This document shows positions 43,988 through 52,350 of a DNA stretch of 64,000 nucleotides, in pieces. This DNA is from Chitinophaga sp. sic0106 (GTDB taxonomy: Bacteria > Bacteroidota > Bacteroidia > Chitinophagales > Chitinophagaceae). A program made the position numbers and the translations under genes. Location: assembly GCF_019219075.1 (NCBI RefSeq), contig NZ_JAHUWJ010000025.1, positions 39,872-103,871 of the forward strand. The letters are read 5' to 3'. The notes beneath the pieces are model-generated. The model worked only from the letters and a program-made list of their open reading frames with translations, made no database searches and was not told the origin of the DNA. Position 1 is the first letter of the stretch, and each line of letters opens with the position of its first letter.

Positions 43988-44641
43988 TTACATTTTCTTG
44001 GCATCTTCCAAGAACTTCGCCAGGCCGATATCCGTTAAAGGATGTTTCAGCAGGCCAAGGATTGAGTCTAACGGACAGGTACAAACGTCGGCACCTGCTT
44101 CCGCACACTTCACAATGTGGAGTGCATTGCGGATAGACGCAGCAAGAATTTCAGTTTTGAAACCCTGAATGCTGTAGATCTGGGCGATCTGAGCGATCAG
44201 CTCCACACCATCCCAGCTGCTGTCATCGATACGACCAATGAAAGGAGATACGTAGGTAGCACCTGCTTTAGCTGCCAGAATAGCCTGACCTGCAGAGAAT
44301 ACCAGCGTACAGTTGGTTCTGATATTGTTATCAGTAAACCATTTGATTGCTTTAACGCCATCTTTGATCATCGGAACCTTCACTACAATGTTAGAATCAA
44401 TTGCAGCCAGTTTCTTTCCCTCTTCAATAATGGACGCGAAATCAGTGGATAATACTTCCGCACTTACATCGCCTTCACCTACAATCTCGCAGATGTCTTT
44501 GTAATGTTGCAGAATAGCAGCTTCACCTTTAATTCCCTCTTTAGCCATCAATGATGGGTTGGTGGTTACACCATCCAGTATACCGAGATCGTGAGCCTCC
44601 TGTATTTGCGCCAGATTAGCTGTATCAATAAAGAATTTCAT
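43988..44641 (-). CDS. Small transaldolase / fructose-6-phosphate aldolase-like
   Basis: A 217-aa enzyme of the short transaldolase class (TalC/MipB/FSA), in the non-oxidative pentose phosphate pathway. Start at the ATG 44641 (MKFFIDTANLAQI), which is 18 codons inside a longer frame. Key residues: Asp6 in FIDTAN, the TTNPSL loop near 27, the Schiff-base Lys88 in NIVVKVPM, the segment NCTLVFSAGQAILAAKAGA near 108, and YVSPFIGRIDD near 131. Bacillus-like members are true transaldolases; E. coli FsaA is an aldolase. The Phe178/Tyr decision that separates them is not decisive here. A good promoter sits 5 bp upstream. Confidence 0.92.
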   Translation of the reverse strand: MKFFIDTANLAQIQEAHDLGILDGVTTNPSLMAKEGIKGEAAILQHYKDICEIVGEGDVSAEVLSTDFASIIEEGKKLAAIDSNIVVKVPMIKDGVKAIKWFTDNNIRTNCTLVFSAGQAILAAKAGATYVSPFIGRIDDSSWDGVELIAQIAQIYSIQGFKTEILAASIRNALHIVKCAEAGADVCTCPLDSILGLLKHPLTDIGLAKFLEDAKKM

Positions 44642-44646
44642 ACTAT

Positions 44647-44677
44647 GTAAATTAAAAGTTGTACGTGTTGTATCAAA
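44647..44677 (-). promoter_or_regulatory. Promoter of the transaldolase gene, leaderless
   Basis: TTTG at 44677-44674, a 19-bp spacer and TAATTTAC at 44654-44647 (one departure at the end of the -7), then 5 nt to the ATG at 44641. All on the minus strand. Confidence 0.55.
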
Positions 44678-44764
44678 TTGCGGAGTAACTGTCATTAGAA
44701 AGGGAGATGGGATGTGAACCAGCTGACTAGTGACAGCGACCTAATGACCTTTTTAAAAGAAAAA

Positions 44765-44859
44765 AGGCAAGTTACTTATATCGCACCGCTTCAACCGCCT
44801 ACCCTTGCTACATTCCTGTCCTGGGGGAGTTCAGCAGGAGCTGGTCGTATAAGACTTGC
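44765..44859 (-). ncRNA. ffs: Signal recognition particle RNA (small, 4.5S type)
   Basis: The minus strand has the conserved SRP domain IV: CCAGGACAGGAATGTAGCAAGGG, that is CCAGG, then a GGAA tetraloop, then AGCA, around 44801-44825. The ends pair as a long helix (GGCAAGT at 44859-44853 with ACTTGCC at 44771-44765), giving a 95-nt hairpin-type RNA like other Bacteroidota 4.5S RNAs. A perfect promoter (TTTG, 19 bp, TACCTTTG) ends 5 nt before 44859, and a T-rich terminator tail follows. It acts with Ffh to target nascent membrane proteins. No protein frame competes for this interval. Confidence 0.85.
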
Positions 44860-44864
44860 CGGTT

Positions 44865-44895
44865 GCAAAGGTAATACAATGTGTTGTAAATCCAA
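44865..44895 (-). promoter_or_regulatory. Promoter of the SRP RNA gene
   Basis: TTTG at 44895-44892, exactly 19 bp spacer, and TACCTTTG at 44872-44865, both perfect matches to the Bacteroidota consensus. The predicted +1 is 44859, the first base of the RNA, 5 nt after the -7. Confidence 0.85.
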
Positions 44896-44966
44896 ATTTT
44901 ATGCAGTTTTTCTTGAAAATATTTTTGAAAATAATTTTTCTGAGTCCCGCGAAACCCTTTGCTGTA

Positions 44967-45698
44967 CTACTTCTCAACGGTTGTGTAATAATTGTAATCG
45001 TTGAGTACCGTCTCCAAAAAAACTGTGTCAGGCAGGTTGGTAGTGATCTTTAACACTTCTTTTACGCGGTTCGCCACACGCTCCGCCAACTGATGATCAC
45101 CCGTAAGCGCACGGTCCAGCAACTCCTTAATCTTGTTCATGTCTCTGTCAGACAATCGTAAGATTTCAGGAAATTGCGGTTGGTAACCGGATGCTGATAA
45201 ATCCCTGAAAATAGTTTCCTCTATGCTTCCCCTGGGTTTGGTACTGATCACGATAGTGCCGGCTACCACATCGCCGAGGCGTTGATTCAGCGGTGACCTT
45301 AATATCGACATTACCGGTACTATCGCCCAAAAAAATAAAGGCTGCTCTATTATCCTGAAAAACCAGCGCACCAAATGTTGACTGGTAGTTGGTACATTTC
45401 CCACCAGGCCCACCACCTTGATGCTCATCGCCAATTTGCCCGGTGTTTGCCCTTCCATAAACATTTCAAATAACAAGGGATATGCTACTACCGGTAACAT
45501 GATAACCAGGAAAAAAAGTACCATCATCGCCGGCTCCTGAAATAACCTTGTCAGTGAACCAATGATCAGCACAAAAATCGTAATATACACCCCGCGGACC
45601 ACCCAGTCTATCAGCCACGCCAGAAAGCGCTGGCCCAGATCGGCAGCCTCAAACTCAAGGTCGATATTAAATGAAGTAGGGATTTTGATCGCGGTCAT
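44967..45698 (-). CDS. RDD family membrane protein
   Basis: A 243-aa membrane protein starting at the ATG 45698 (MTAIKIPTSFNIDLE); the longer frame opens at an implausible codon. It carries the RDD signature: EAADLGQRFLAWLIDWVVRG (Arg near 27, Asp-Asp-like pair near 33), several membrane helices such as VYITIFVLIIGSLTRLF and MVLFFLVIMLPVVAYPLLF, and GQTPGKLAMSIKVVG. A TAGATTTG sits 3 bp upstream of the ATG. RDD proteins have varied and mostly unknown transport roles. It is divergent from the SpoIIM gene and forms part of the MoxR-linked cluster. Confidence 0.85.
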   Translation of the reverse strand: MTAIKIPTSFNIDLEFEAADLGQRFLAWLIDWVVRGVYITIFVLIIGSLTRLFQEPAMMVLFFLVIMLPVVAYPLLFEMFMEGQTPGKLAMSIKVVGLVGNVPTTSQHLVRWFFRIIEQPLFFWAIVPVMSILRSPLNQRLGDVVAGTIVISTKPRGSIEETIFRDLSASGYQPQFPEILRLSDRDMNKIKELLDRALTGDHQLAERVANRVKEVLKITTNLPDTVFLETVLNDYNYYTTVEK

Positions 45699-45743
45699 GC
45701 TCAAATCTACACAATTGTTTATATATTGTTGCACCAATCAGGC

Positions 45744-46721
45744 ATGAGAGAATCTCTATTTATCAAGAAGAATTTAGCACGCTGGAAAAAGTACCAGGAG
45801 GAACCCACCGATAATCCGGATGAGATGTCAGACCGTTTTATCTCCACGCTGGACGACCTCGCCTACGCTAAAACTTTCTATAGCTTTAGTAAGGTTACGC
45901 GCTACCTCAATACCATCGCCGCCGGCATCTTCCAAAAAATATACCTGCACAAAAAGGAAGACCAGGGCAGGTTCCGGCAATTCTTTGTGTATGAACTGCC
46001 CCTGCTGTTCCGTAAATACCACCGTACATTATTGTATACATTTTGCTTCTTTATAGTGTTCGTTCTCATCGGAACATTTTCCAGCGCACATGATGAAACT
46101 TTTGTCCGTGGCGTGCTGGGCGATGAATACCTGAACATGACAGAACGAAACATCGCCAACGGTGACCCCTTTGGCGTGTACGCCAGTTCGGAAGAATGGT
46201 ACATGTTCCTGCGCATCGCCTTTAACAATATCTATGTATCGATATCTGTTTTCGTGATGGGTATTTTCTTCTCCCTGGGCACTTTATACATGCTGTTCAA
46301 AAACGGTGTGATGATCGGTGCATTTCACTACCTCTTCGTATCCCACGGCCTCGGTTGGAAAGCCGTACTGGTAGTGATGATCCACGGAACGCTGGAGCTA
46401 TCAAGTATTGTAATCGCCGGCTGTGCAGGCCTCATATTAGGTAACAGCCTCCTGTTCCCGGGCACGCATAAACGAATTGATTCACTGAAAAAAGCCGCCA
46501 AAGACGGCGTGAAAATAATGGTAGCACTCGTGCCGGTATTTATTGTAGCCGCCTTCCTGGAAGCCTTTATCACCCGACATTCTACCATGCCCGTCGCGGT
46601 GAGCTTACTGATTTTGGGAAGCTCGCTCTATTTCATTATATTTTATTTTATCTGGTATCCCATCTCCCTACATAAAAAAGGATATGCGATCAGTGAAACA
46701 GGAAAGGTGATTGTAAAATGA
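45744..46721 (+). CDS. SpoIIM-family (stage II sporulation protein M-like) membrane protein
   Basis: A 325-aa polytopic membrane protein starting at the ATG 45744 (MRESLFIKKNLARWKKY). Seen is the N-terminal soluble part with the segment RFISTLDDLAYAKTFYS, then membrane helices such as LLYTFCFFIVFVLIGTF, ISVFVMGIFFSLGTLYML, the SpoIIM-type loop NGVMIGAFHYLFVSHGLGW, MIHGTLELSSIVIAGCAGLILG, and VALVPVFIVAAFLEAF. Non-sporulating bacteria carry it beside MoxR and DUF58 genes, where it may act in membrane-associated protein maturation. Its stop overlaps the next start by 4 bp (ATGA). Confidence 0.88.
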   Translation: MRESLFIKKNLARWKKYQEEPTDNPDEMSDRFISTLDDLAYAKTFYSFSKVTRYLNTIAAGIFQKIYLHKKEDQGRFRQFFVYELPLLFRKYHRTLLYTFCFFIVFVLIGTFSSAHDETFVRGVLGDEYLNMTERNIANGDPFGVYASSEEWYMFLRIAFNNIYVSISVFVMGIFFSLGTLYMLFKNGVMIGAFHYLFVSHGLGWKAVLVVMIHGTLELSSIVIAGCAGLILGNSLLFPGTHKRIDSLKKAAKDGVKIMVALVPVFIVAAFLEAFITRHSTMPVAVSLLILGSSLYFIIFYFIWYPISLHKKGYAISETGKVIVK

Positions 46722-47533
46722 GAAAATACCTCTGCTCCATATGTGTTTTGCTGCTGTTGTTTATTCAACCTGTTGCCGCGCAACAGATTGGTACAGACAG
46801 CACCGCATTTGAGGAAGCCACTACTGATACCAGCAATGCAGCCACCGGAGAAGATTCGGCTTACTACGATGAAGACGAAGTAGCCGCAGAATTTTCTTCT
46901 CTCACCGAACCCGCAGGTTTCCCGGGATACTACAGACGTGATGTGTCCTCTGAAAAATTGAAGGAACTCCGGAAAGATGAACGCCTGCATTATACTGACG
47001 ATAAGGACAAAGAAAGCGTATCCTGGTGGACACTCATCATTGGTGCTACCTTACTTTATATTACTGCACATATCCTCATTTTCCGCTGGGTGATTATCGG
47101 GATAGTATTGCTGGTGCTGGGCTACCTGATTTACAGGTACATGCGCAAAAACGGCCTTAGCTTCTTCCGGAAACCTGCATTGGTAGGAATTGTAGTAACA
47201 CCTGAAGAAACAGAGGTGCACAACGCAGCAGAATATCAGCAGAAAATTAATGCTGCCGAAGCTGCCGGTAATATCCGCGAAGCCATCCGCTGGTGGTACC
47301 TGTATACCTTGTTCATGCTCGCGGAAAACGGTATGATCAAAACCGCTAAAGACAAAACCAATAAAGATTATCTGCGTACACTCAGGAATACACCGCTGTA
47401 CAAACCTTTTTCGGTACTGACAATGGACTATGAGTACAGCTGGTATGGCGGATTTAATATTGCTGCAACGGATTTTGAAAGAATTCAGCAACAGTTCCAC
47501 GATTTCAAACAACAAATCAGTAAGCAGCAGTGA
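46718..47533 (+). CDS. DUF4129 domain-containing membrane protein
   Basis: A 271-aa protein with signal peptide or anchor at 1-22 (MRKYLCSICVLLLLFIQPVAA), an acidic periplasmic stretch rich in Thr/Asp/Glu (residues 25-65), a membrane helix at about 106-132 (TLIIGATLLYITAHILIFRW, then IIVGIVLLVLGYLIYRYM), and a cytoplasmic DUF4129-like C-terminus near 150-271. The last carries AIRWWYLYTLFMLAENGMI and the segment DYLRTLRNTPLYKPFSVLT. DUF4129 proteins accompany MoxR and transglutaminase-like genes. The 4-bp overlaps on both sides (ATGA, GTGA) imply strong translational coupling. Confidence 0.82.
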   Translation: MRKYLCSICVLLLLFIQPVAAQQIGTDSTAFEEATTDTSNAATGEDSAYYDEDEVAAEFSSLTEPAGFPGYYRRDVSSEKLKELRKDERLHYTDDKDKESVSWWTLIIGATLLYITAHILIFRWVIIGIVLLVLGYLIYRYMRKNGLSFFRKPALVGIVVTPEETEVHNAAEYQQKINAAEAAGNIREAIRWWYLYTLFMLAENGMIKTAKDKTNKDYLRTLRNTPLYKPFSVLTMDYEYSWYGGFNIAATDFERIQQQFHDFKQQISKQQ

Positions 47534-48753
47534 GTAAAAAAGTATACTATATAGCAGGCATTGTGGTAGCAATACTTTTTGTATTGCTGATCGCCGGCAG
47601 TATGCACAGCAACCGGGAAGCGCAGCAAAGTACCGACATGTCCAAGCCTACTTTTTCCAGCAAAGACACCAAAGCCGGCGGGAGCTACGCAGCCGCAAAA
47701 CTGCTGCCATCGCTGTTTGCCAACAAACCATTGCAGATCGTTACCAAACCGTTTTCCAATACGTTTAAGAAAGAAACGGAGCTGCACAAAAGCGGTAACG
47801 TGTATCTGATTGTTGCCGATGAACTGTTTCTGACAGAAAATGATGTCAACAGTTTACTGACCTATGTGAATAATGGTAACGAACTGTTTATTGCAGTTAA
47901 TAAAATGGACCCTTCACTGAACATCAAGCTGGGACTGGTTACCAAACTCCCGGACGATGGTGGTGACGTGAAACGCGGATCACAGGCTTATGTGGATACC
48001 CTCAATAATATCCATGTTTCCTACCGCTATGCCGGCCCAATGAAAGAGCGTTATTTCACCAAGGCAGATACCAGCATCACGCGGGTAATAGGTTATAGCA
48101 CAAACGAACATCCTAACTTTGTGAGAATACGATACGGAAAAGGCCGCATTTTTGTGCTGCTGAACCCATATACTTTCAGTAACTATTTTATTCTCCATAA
48201 CAACAATACAGAGGCATTTGCGATACAAATGAGTTACCTCGACCAGGTAGCCTCCAACATTTACTGGGATGATTTCTATAACACCCAAAAGGCCTCCAGG
48301 AATGATGAGTTTTCGGAATGGCAGGTGTTGCTGCGCTATCCGGCCATCAGATGGGCACTATGGCTTACCCTGGCTTTAATGCTGCTCTACGTGTTGTTTG
48401 AAAGTAAGCGCCGCCAGCGGGTCATACCAATAAAACCTGTCGTTGCCAACTCCTCACTGGAGTTTGTAGATGCTATCGGAGAGCTGTATTATCAGCAGCA
48501 GGATCATGCGAACATCGCACATAAAATGATGCTGCATGTATTGGAGTATATCCGTAACCGTTATTACATCAATACCAATCAACTCGATGCAGCTTTTGCA
48601 GAACTGCTGGCGCATAAGTCAGGGGCTGAACGGGAGCAGGTAGCACGTATGGTGCGACTCCTGCATAATGTGCAGTCCAACGGCTATGTGGACAGCGAAT
48701 TTGTAAGAGAGCTTTATCGTAATATTCAACTGTTTTATATAAATACCAAATAA
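47530..48753 (+). CDS. DUF4350 domain-containing membrane protein
   Basis: A 407-aa membrane protein starting at GTG 47530, inside the GTGA overlap with the preceding stop. It has an N-terminal helix (VYYIAGIVVAILFVLLIAGSM), a periplasmic DUF4350 domain with the typical AGGSYAAAKLLPSLFANKPL and NVYLIVADELFLTENDVNSLL segments, and a second helix near 275-300 (AIRWALWLTLALMLLYVLFESKRRQ) with a cytoplasmic helical tail. No catalytic site is recognisable. The family is found next to MoxR ATPases in many bacteria. Confidence 0.83.
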   Translation: MSKKVYYIAGIVVAILFVLLIAGSMHSNREAQQSTDMSKPTFSSKDTKAGGSYAAAKLLPSLFANKPLQIVTKPFSNTFKKETELHKSGNVYLIVADELFLTENDVNSLLTYVNNGNELFIAVNKMDPSLNIKLGLVTKLPDDGGDVKRGSQAYVDTLNNIHVSYRYAGPMKERYFTKADTSITRVIGYSTNEHPNFVRIRYGKGRIFVLLNPYTFSNYFILHNNNTEAFAIQMSYLDQVASNIYWDDFYNTQKASRNDEFSEWQVLLRYPAIRWALWLTLALMLLYVLFESKRRQRVIPIKPVVANSSLEFVDAIGELYYQQQDHANIAHKMMLHVLEYIRNRYYINTNQLDAAFAELLAHKSGAEREQVARMVRLLHNVQSNGYVDSEFVRELYRNIQLFYINTK

Positions 48754-48756
48754 GAA

Positions 48757-49737
48757 ATGGACACAAATACATTTCAGCCACGTACTGATTTTACTGCGCT
48801 CCAGGAAGGAGTGGAAGCGGTGCGTGAAGAGATCGGAAAAGTAATTGTAGGTCAGTCAGAAATGGTGGACCTGCTCATCACTGCTTTGCTGGCACAGGGC
48901 CATGTGCTGATTGAAGGTGTGCCTGGTGTAGCTAAAACACTGACCGCTAAACTGCTGGCACAAAGCATTGATGCTGATTTTTCCCGTATTCAGTTTACGC
49001 CGGATCTCATGCCGGCAGATGTATTGGGGACCTCTGTGTTTAATCCGCAAACCCGCGAGTTCGAATATAAAAAAGGACCGGTGTTCAGCAACCTGGTTCT
49101 GATCGATGAAATAAACAGAGCGCCTGCTAAAACGCAGTCGGCCCTGTTTGAAGTAATGGAGGAAAGACAGATCACCAACGATGGTCATACCTATCAGCTG
49201 GACCGCCCATTCATGGTGATTGCCACCCAGAACCCTATTGAGCAGGAAGGTACTTACCGGTTGCCGGAAGCGCAGCTGGACCGCTTTCTGTTCAAGGTGC
49301 AGGTGAAATATCCGGAGCTGGAAGAAGAGATTGCCATCCTGGAAGCAATGAACCAGCTACCATCGCAGGAAAGTATTGTGACCGTAGTGAATAAAGTGCT
49401 GAGTGCTGCGCAGCTGATACAGTTTCAGCAGTTGGTGAAGCAGGTGCGGATGGATGAAAAACTGCTGCATTATATTGCTGCTATCGTGCATGCTACGCGT
49501 CAGCATTCATCGTTGTACCTCGGCGCTTCACCACGTGCATCCATTGCCGTTATGAACTGTGCGAAGGCACAGGCAGCCATGAATAACCGCGATTTTGTGA
49601 TTCCGGAAGATGTGGTGGCTATGGTGACACATGTGCTGCGTCATCGTATTATTCTTACACCGGAGCGTGAAATGGAAGGCATTACCACGGATGATGTGAT
49701 TGCACAGATTGTTAAAACAATTGAAGTTCCAAGATAA
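48757..49737 (+). CDS. MoxR family AAA+ ATPase
   Basis: A 326-aa cytosolic AAA+ ATPase. Walker A is in VLIEGVPGVAKTLTAK (near residue 50). Walker B is in FSNLVLIDEINRAPAKTQSAL near 112. Sensor 1 (FMVIATQNPIEQEGTYRLPEAQLDRF near 155, read in parts) and the arginine finger region follow. MoxR proteins are chaperone-like ATPases that mature or insert metal into partner proteins, usually with a DUF58 adapter. It sits directly between the DUF4350 and DUF58 genes, with gaps of 3 and 9 bp. Confidence 0.95.
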   Translation: MDTNTFQPRTDFTALQEGVEAVREEIGKVIVGQSEMVDLLITALLAQGHVLIEGVPGVAKTLTAKLLAQSIDADFSRIQFTPDLMPADVLGTSVFNPQTREFEYKKGPVFSNLVLIDEINRAPAKTQSALFEVMEERQITNDGHTYQLDRPFMVIATQNPIEQEGTYRLPEAQLDRFLFKVQVKYPELEEEIAILEAMNQLPSQESIVTVVNKVLSAAQLIQFQQLVKQVRMDEKLLHYIAAIVHATRQHSSLYLGASPRASIAVMNCAKAQAAMNNRDFVIPEDVVAMVTHVLRHRIILTPEREMEGITTDDVIAQIVKTIEVPR

Positions 49738-49746
49738 TCTACACAT

Positions 49747-51099
49747 ATGGCAGGTGCTGTAAAATATAACCTCCTCAAAAATCTCTTTTTCCACAACAGG
49801 TTTTACCTGATGATGGGAGTGGTGGTGATATTGTTCCTGGTAGCGTTTTTTGTGCCGGTGTTATTTTCCATTGTGGTATTGCTGTTTTTTATAGCAGTGG
49901 CGCTTACGGTGGCGGATATGATTTTACTGATGGGGCGCCCGTCGGCAATTGTCACGGTAGAAAGAATCATGGCTAACCGTTTCAGTAATGGGGATGAAAA
50001 TGAAGTGCAGCTGCAGGTCCATAATGGTTATGGCTTTCCGGCTAAATTCGTGATACTGGAAGAGGTACCTGTGCAATTCCAGTGGAGGGATTTTAGTATA
50101 GAGATGCAAATTGCGCCGGGGGCGGATCAAACGTTTACCTATCAGTTGCGGCCGGTGGAACGGGGTAACTACGCTTTCGGCTATACGAACGTGTTTGTTA
50201 GTACAGCCTTGGGATTAATACACAGGCGCTTTGTGATCGACAATGAAACGCAGGTAAGCGTGTATCCCAGCTTTCAGCAGCTGCGGCATTTTACGTTAAA
50301 AAGTTTTCTGCAGGAGCAGGATCACTTTGGTATACACCGCAGGCGTATTGTTGGTCAGAGCGTGGAGTTTGATCACATCAAGCCATATGCAAAAGGGGAT
50401 GATGTGCGGCGGCTCAACTGGAAAGCTACTGCCCGCACAGGTAACCTGATGGTTAATAGTTTTGTGGAGGAAAAAAGCCAGCAGATTTATTGTGTTATTG
50501 ATAAGGGGAGAAGTATGCGGATGCCATTCGAAGGCCTGTCGTTACTGGATTACGCCATCAATGCCACATTGGTTTTCAGTAATATAGCCCTAAGCAAGGG
50601 AGATAAGGCTGGCCTGGTTACTTTCACAGAAAAGAGAATGGAGATGTTGCCGGCGAGCAGTAAGATGGTGCAGCTGAACAGTATTCTGGAGTCGCTTTAT
50701 GCACAGGAAACGCAATGGCAGGAGAGCGATTATGAAACGCTCAGTGTGCAATTGCGCAGCCGCTTACCGCACAGGAGTTTGCTGGTATTGTTTACTAATT
50801 TTGAATCGATGTCGGGCTTGCAGCGGCAACTGCCGTACCTGCGGCGCCTGGCGCAGTATCACCTGTTACTGGTCGTATTTTTTGAGAATACGGAGCTGAA
50901 GAAAATGACCCAGGAGGTAGCCTATGATATGGAAGGGATTTATAAACAGACGATCGCTCAGCAATTTGCCTATGATAAAAAACTGATTGCAAAAGAGCTG
51001 GGAAAATACGGTATTATGTCAATTCTGACGCCACCGGAGCAGTTAACCGTAAATGTGGTGAATAAATACCTGGAGTTGAAGTCCAGGATGTTGATCTAG
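49747..51099 (+). CDS. DUF58 domain-containing protein (von Willebrand A-like)
   Basis: A 450-aa protein. N-terminal membrane helices (YLMMGVVVILFLVAFFVPV and SIVVLLFFIAVALTVADMI), then a beta-sandwich region, and a C-terminal VWA-like DUF58 domain with the family motif FDHIKPYAKGDDVRRLNWKA near 215 and the metal-ion site IYCVIDKGRSMRMP near 240. DUF58 proteins partner MoxR ATPases. The stop TAG and the stop of the convergent gene share the four bases CTAG (51096-51099). This is the last gene of the cluster. Confidence 0.9.
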   Translation: MAGAVKYNLLKNLFFHNRFYLMMGVVVILFLVAFFVPVLFSIVVLLFFIAVALTVADMILLMGRPSAIVTVERIMANRFSNGDENEVQLQVHNGYGFPAKFVILEEVPVQFQWRDFSIEMQIAPGADQTFTYQLRPVERGNYAFGYTNVFVSTALGLIHRRFVIDNETQVSVYPSFQQLRHFTLKSFLQEQDHFGIHRRRIVGQSVEFDHIKPYAKGDDVRRLNWKATARTGNLMVNSFVEEKSQQIYCVIDKGRSMRMPFEGLSLLDYAINATLVFSNIALSKGDKAGLVTFTEKRMEMLPASSKMVQLNSILESLYAQETQWQESDYETLSVQLRSRLPHRSLLVLFTNFESMSGLQRQLPYLRRLAQYHLLLVVFFENTELKKMTQEVAYDMEGIYKQTIAQQFAYDKKLIAKELGKYGIMSILTPPEQLTVNVVNKYLELKSRMLI

Positions 51100-51731
51100 T
51101 CTTTATCTGGTAATTGTTTTACCGGAATGGTGGTGATCAGGTATTTTTCAGGATTCATTTTATACCATGCTTCTACCTGTATAAAGCGGGTGGTATCGCC
51201 GGCAGGAAGCAGCAGGTCCTGCCCGAGGATTTGTCCGGCGGAGGTTTTAAATCTTACCAGGTTAGTATCTAATGGAAGGATACGTTCACTGCTGAACTGA
51301 CCTTCTACGTTCAGGTAAAAACGGATATTTTTTTTCAGACTATCGGAATATTGATTGAAGCGCATGCCTACCAGGTGTGGCAGCTCTAAGGTAGTATGCA
51401 CGGGCGTTTCGCCGGGCATGCTGATGGTGAGTTGTACCTGGTAATTATCTTTTTGGAGTTGTGTGCGGTTAAAAGTAAGTATGCCGTTGTTTACTTCTCC
51501 GTTGGAGGACTGTACGGAGAGCTTATTCCATTTCAGTTTACCGTTGGCGATGCCGGTGGTTTCCTGTGTGGTGCTGTCGCTGAAGGTGAGGCGTATACCA
51601 ATGGGGGTATAGTTATAAATTTCCGGGAGGGCATTTACGTCGTATCCGGCGTAGGCGTATACCAGTTTCCGTTGCTGGCTGTGTACCAGCAACGGAAAAA
51701 TGATAGATATGATGAACAGCAGTTTTTTCAA
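51096..51731 (-). CDS. Secreted protein of unknown function
   Basis: A 211-aa exported protein with signal peptide MKKLLFIISIIFPLLVHSQ. The body looks like a beta-sandwich (YAYAGYDVNALPEIYNYTPIG, IRFYLNVEGQFSSERI, TRFIQVEAWYKMNPEKYL) with no family I recognise. It starts 10 bp after the ribE stop on the same strand, so it is likely the third gene of the pduO-ribE unit. Its stop codon overlaps that of the convergent DUF58 gene. Confidence 0.75.
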   Translation of the reverse strand: MKKLLFIISIIFPLLVHSQQRKLVYAYAGYDVNALPEIYNYTPIGIRLTFSDSTTQETTGIANGKLKWNKLSVQSSNGEVNNGILTFNRTQLQKDNYQVQLTISMPGETPVHTTLELPHLVGMRFNQYSDSLKKNIRFYLNVEGQFSSERILPLDTNLVRFKTSAGQILGQDLLLPAGDTTRFIQVEAWYKMNPEKYLITTIPVKQLPDKD

Positions 51732-51741
51732 TCGGCTGAAT

Positions 51742-52332
51742 TTAGAGGCGTACTGCCAGTTGTCGGGCTACATACTTACCCAGGATATCGAATTCGAGGT
51801 TAATAGTATCTCCCGGATTGATATACTGGATATTGGTAAACTCGTAGGTGTATGGGATGATGGCCACAGAAAACTCATCTGTGGTTACATCGAATACGGT
51901 GAGACTGATACCATTTAGGCAGATGGAGCCTTTTTCTACCATGAGGCCGGCGAAGTCGGCAGGGTAGCGGAAGCGGAACAGCCAGCTACCGTCTTGTGAT
52001 TCGCGGGAAACGCAGGTGCCTACGGTATCTACGTGACCCTGTACGAGGTGCCCGTCGATACGGCCGTTAAACACCATGGCTCTTTCGAGGTTTACTTTCT
52101 GGCCGGGTGTGAGCAGGCCGAGGTTCGTTTTCTGCAGTGTTTCTGTAACGGCGGTGGTATTGAAGGTTTTACCGTCTATATGGGTAACAGTAAGGCATAC
52201 ACCGTTATGGGATACGCTCTGATCCACTTTCAGTTCTGGAGCGATATCAGATTGTATGGTAATTACCAGGTTTCCGCCTTCCTGTCTGGTGGCAATTACT
52301 TCTCCTAGTGTTTCTATGATTCCTGTAAACAT
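51742..52332 (-). CDS. ribE: Riboflavin synthase alpha chain
   Basis: Catalyses the dismutation of 6,7-dimethyl-8-ribityllumazine to riboflavin. The 196 aa contain the two lumazine-binding repeats: MFTGIIETLGEV at the start, SVSHNGVCLTVTHIDGKTF near 40, and the second repeat beginning VFNGRIDGHLVQGHVDTVG near 88, with SICLNGISLTVFDVTTDEF near 135. No FMN riboswitch is visible upstream. It is 18 bp after the adenosyltransferase gene and probably co-transcribed with it. Other rib genes are elsewhere. Confidence 0.95.
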   Translation of the reverse strand: MFTGIIETLGEVIATRQEGGNLVITIQSDIAPELKVDQSVSHNGVCLTVTHIDGKTFNTTAVTETLQKTNLGLLTPGQKVNLERAMVFNGRIDGHLVQGHVDTVGTCVSRESQDGSWLFRFRYPADFAGLMVEKGSICLNGISLTVFDVTTDEFSVAIIPYTYEFTNIQYINPGDTINLEFDILGKYVARQLAVRL

Positions 52333-52350
52333 ATGGCGAATTTATGAAAG

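Noticed and set aside
52333..52350. FMN or cobalamin riboswitch before ribE or the adenosyltransferase
   Set aside because: The intergenic space is far too short and holds no conserved riboswitch elements.
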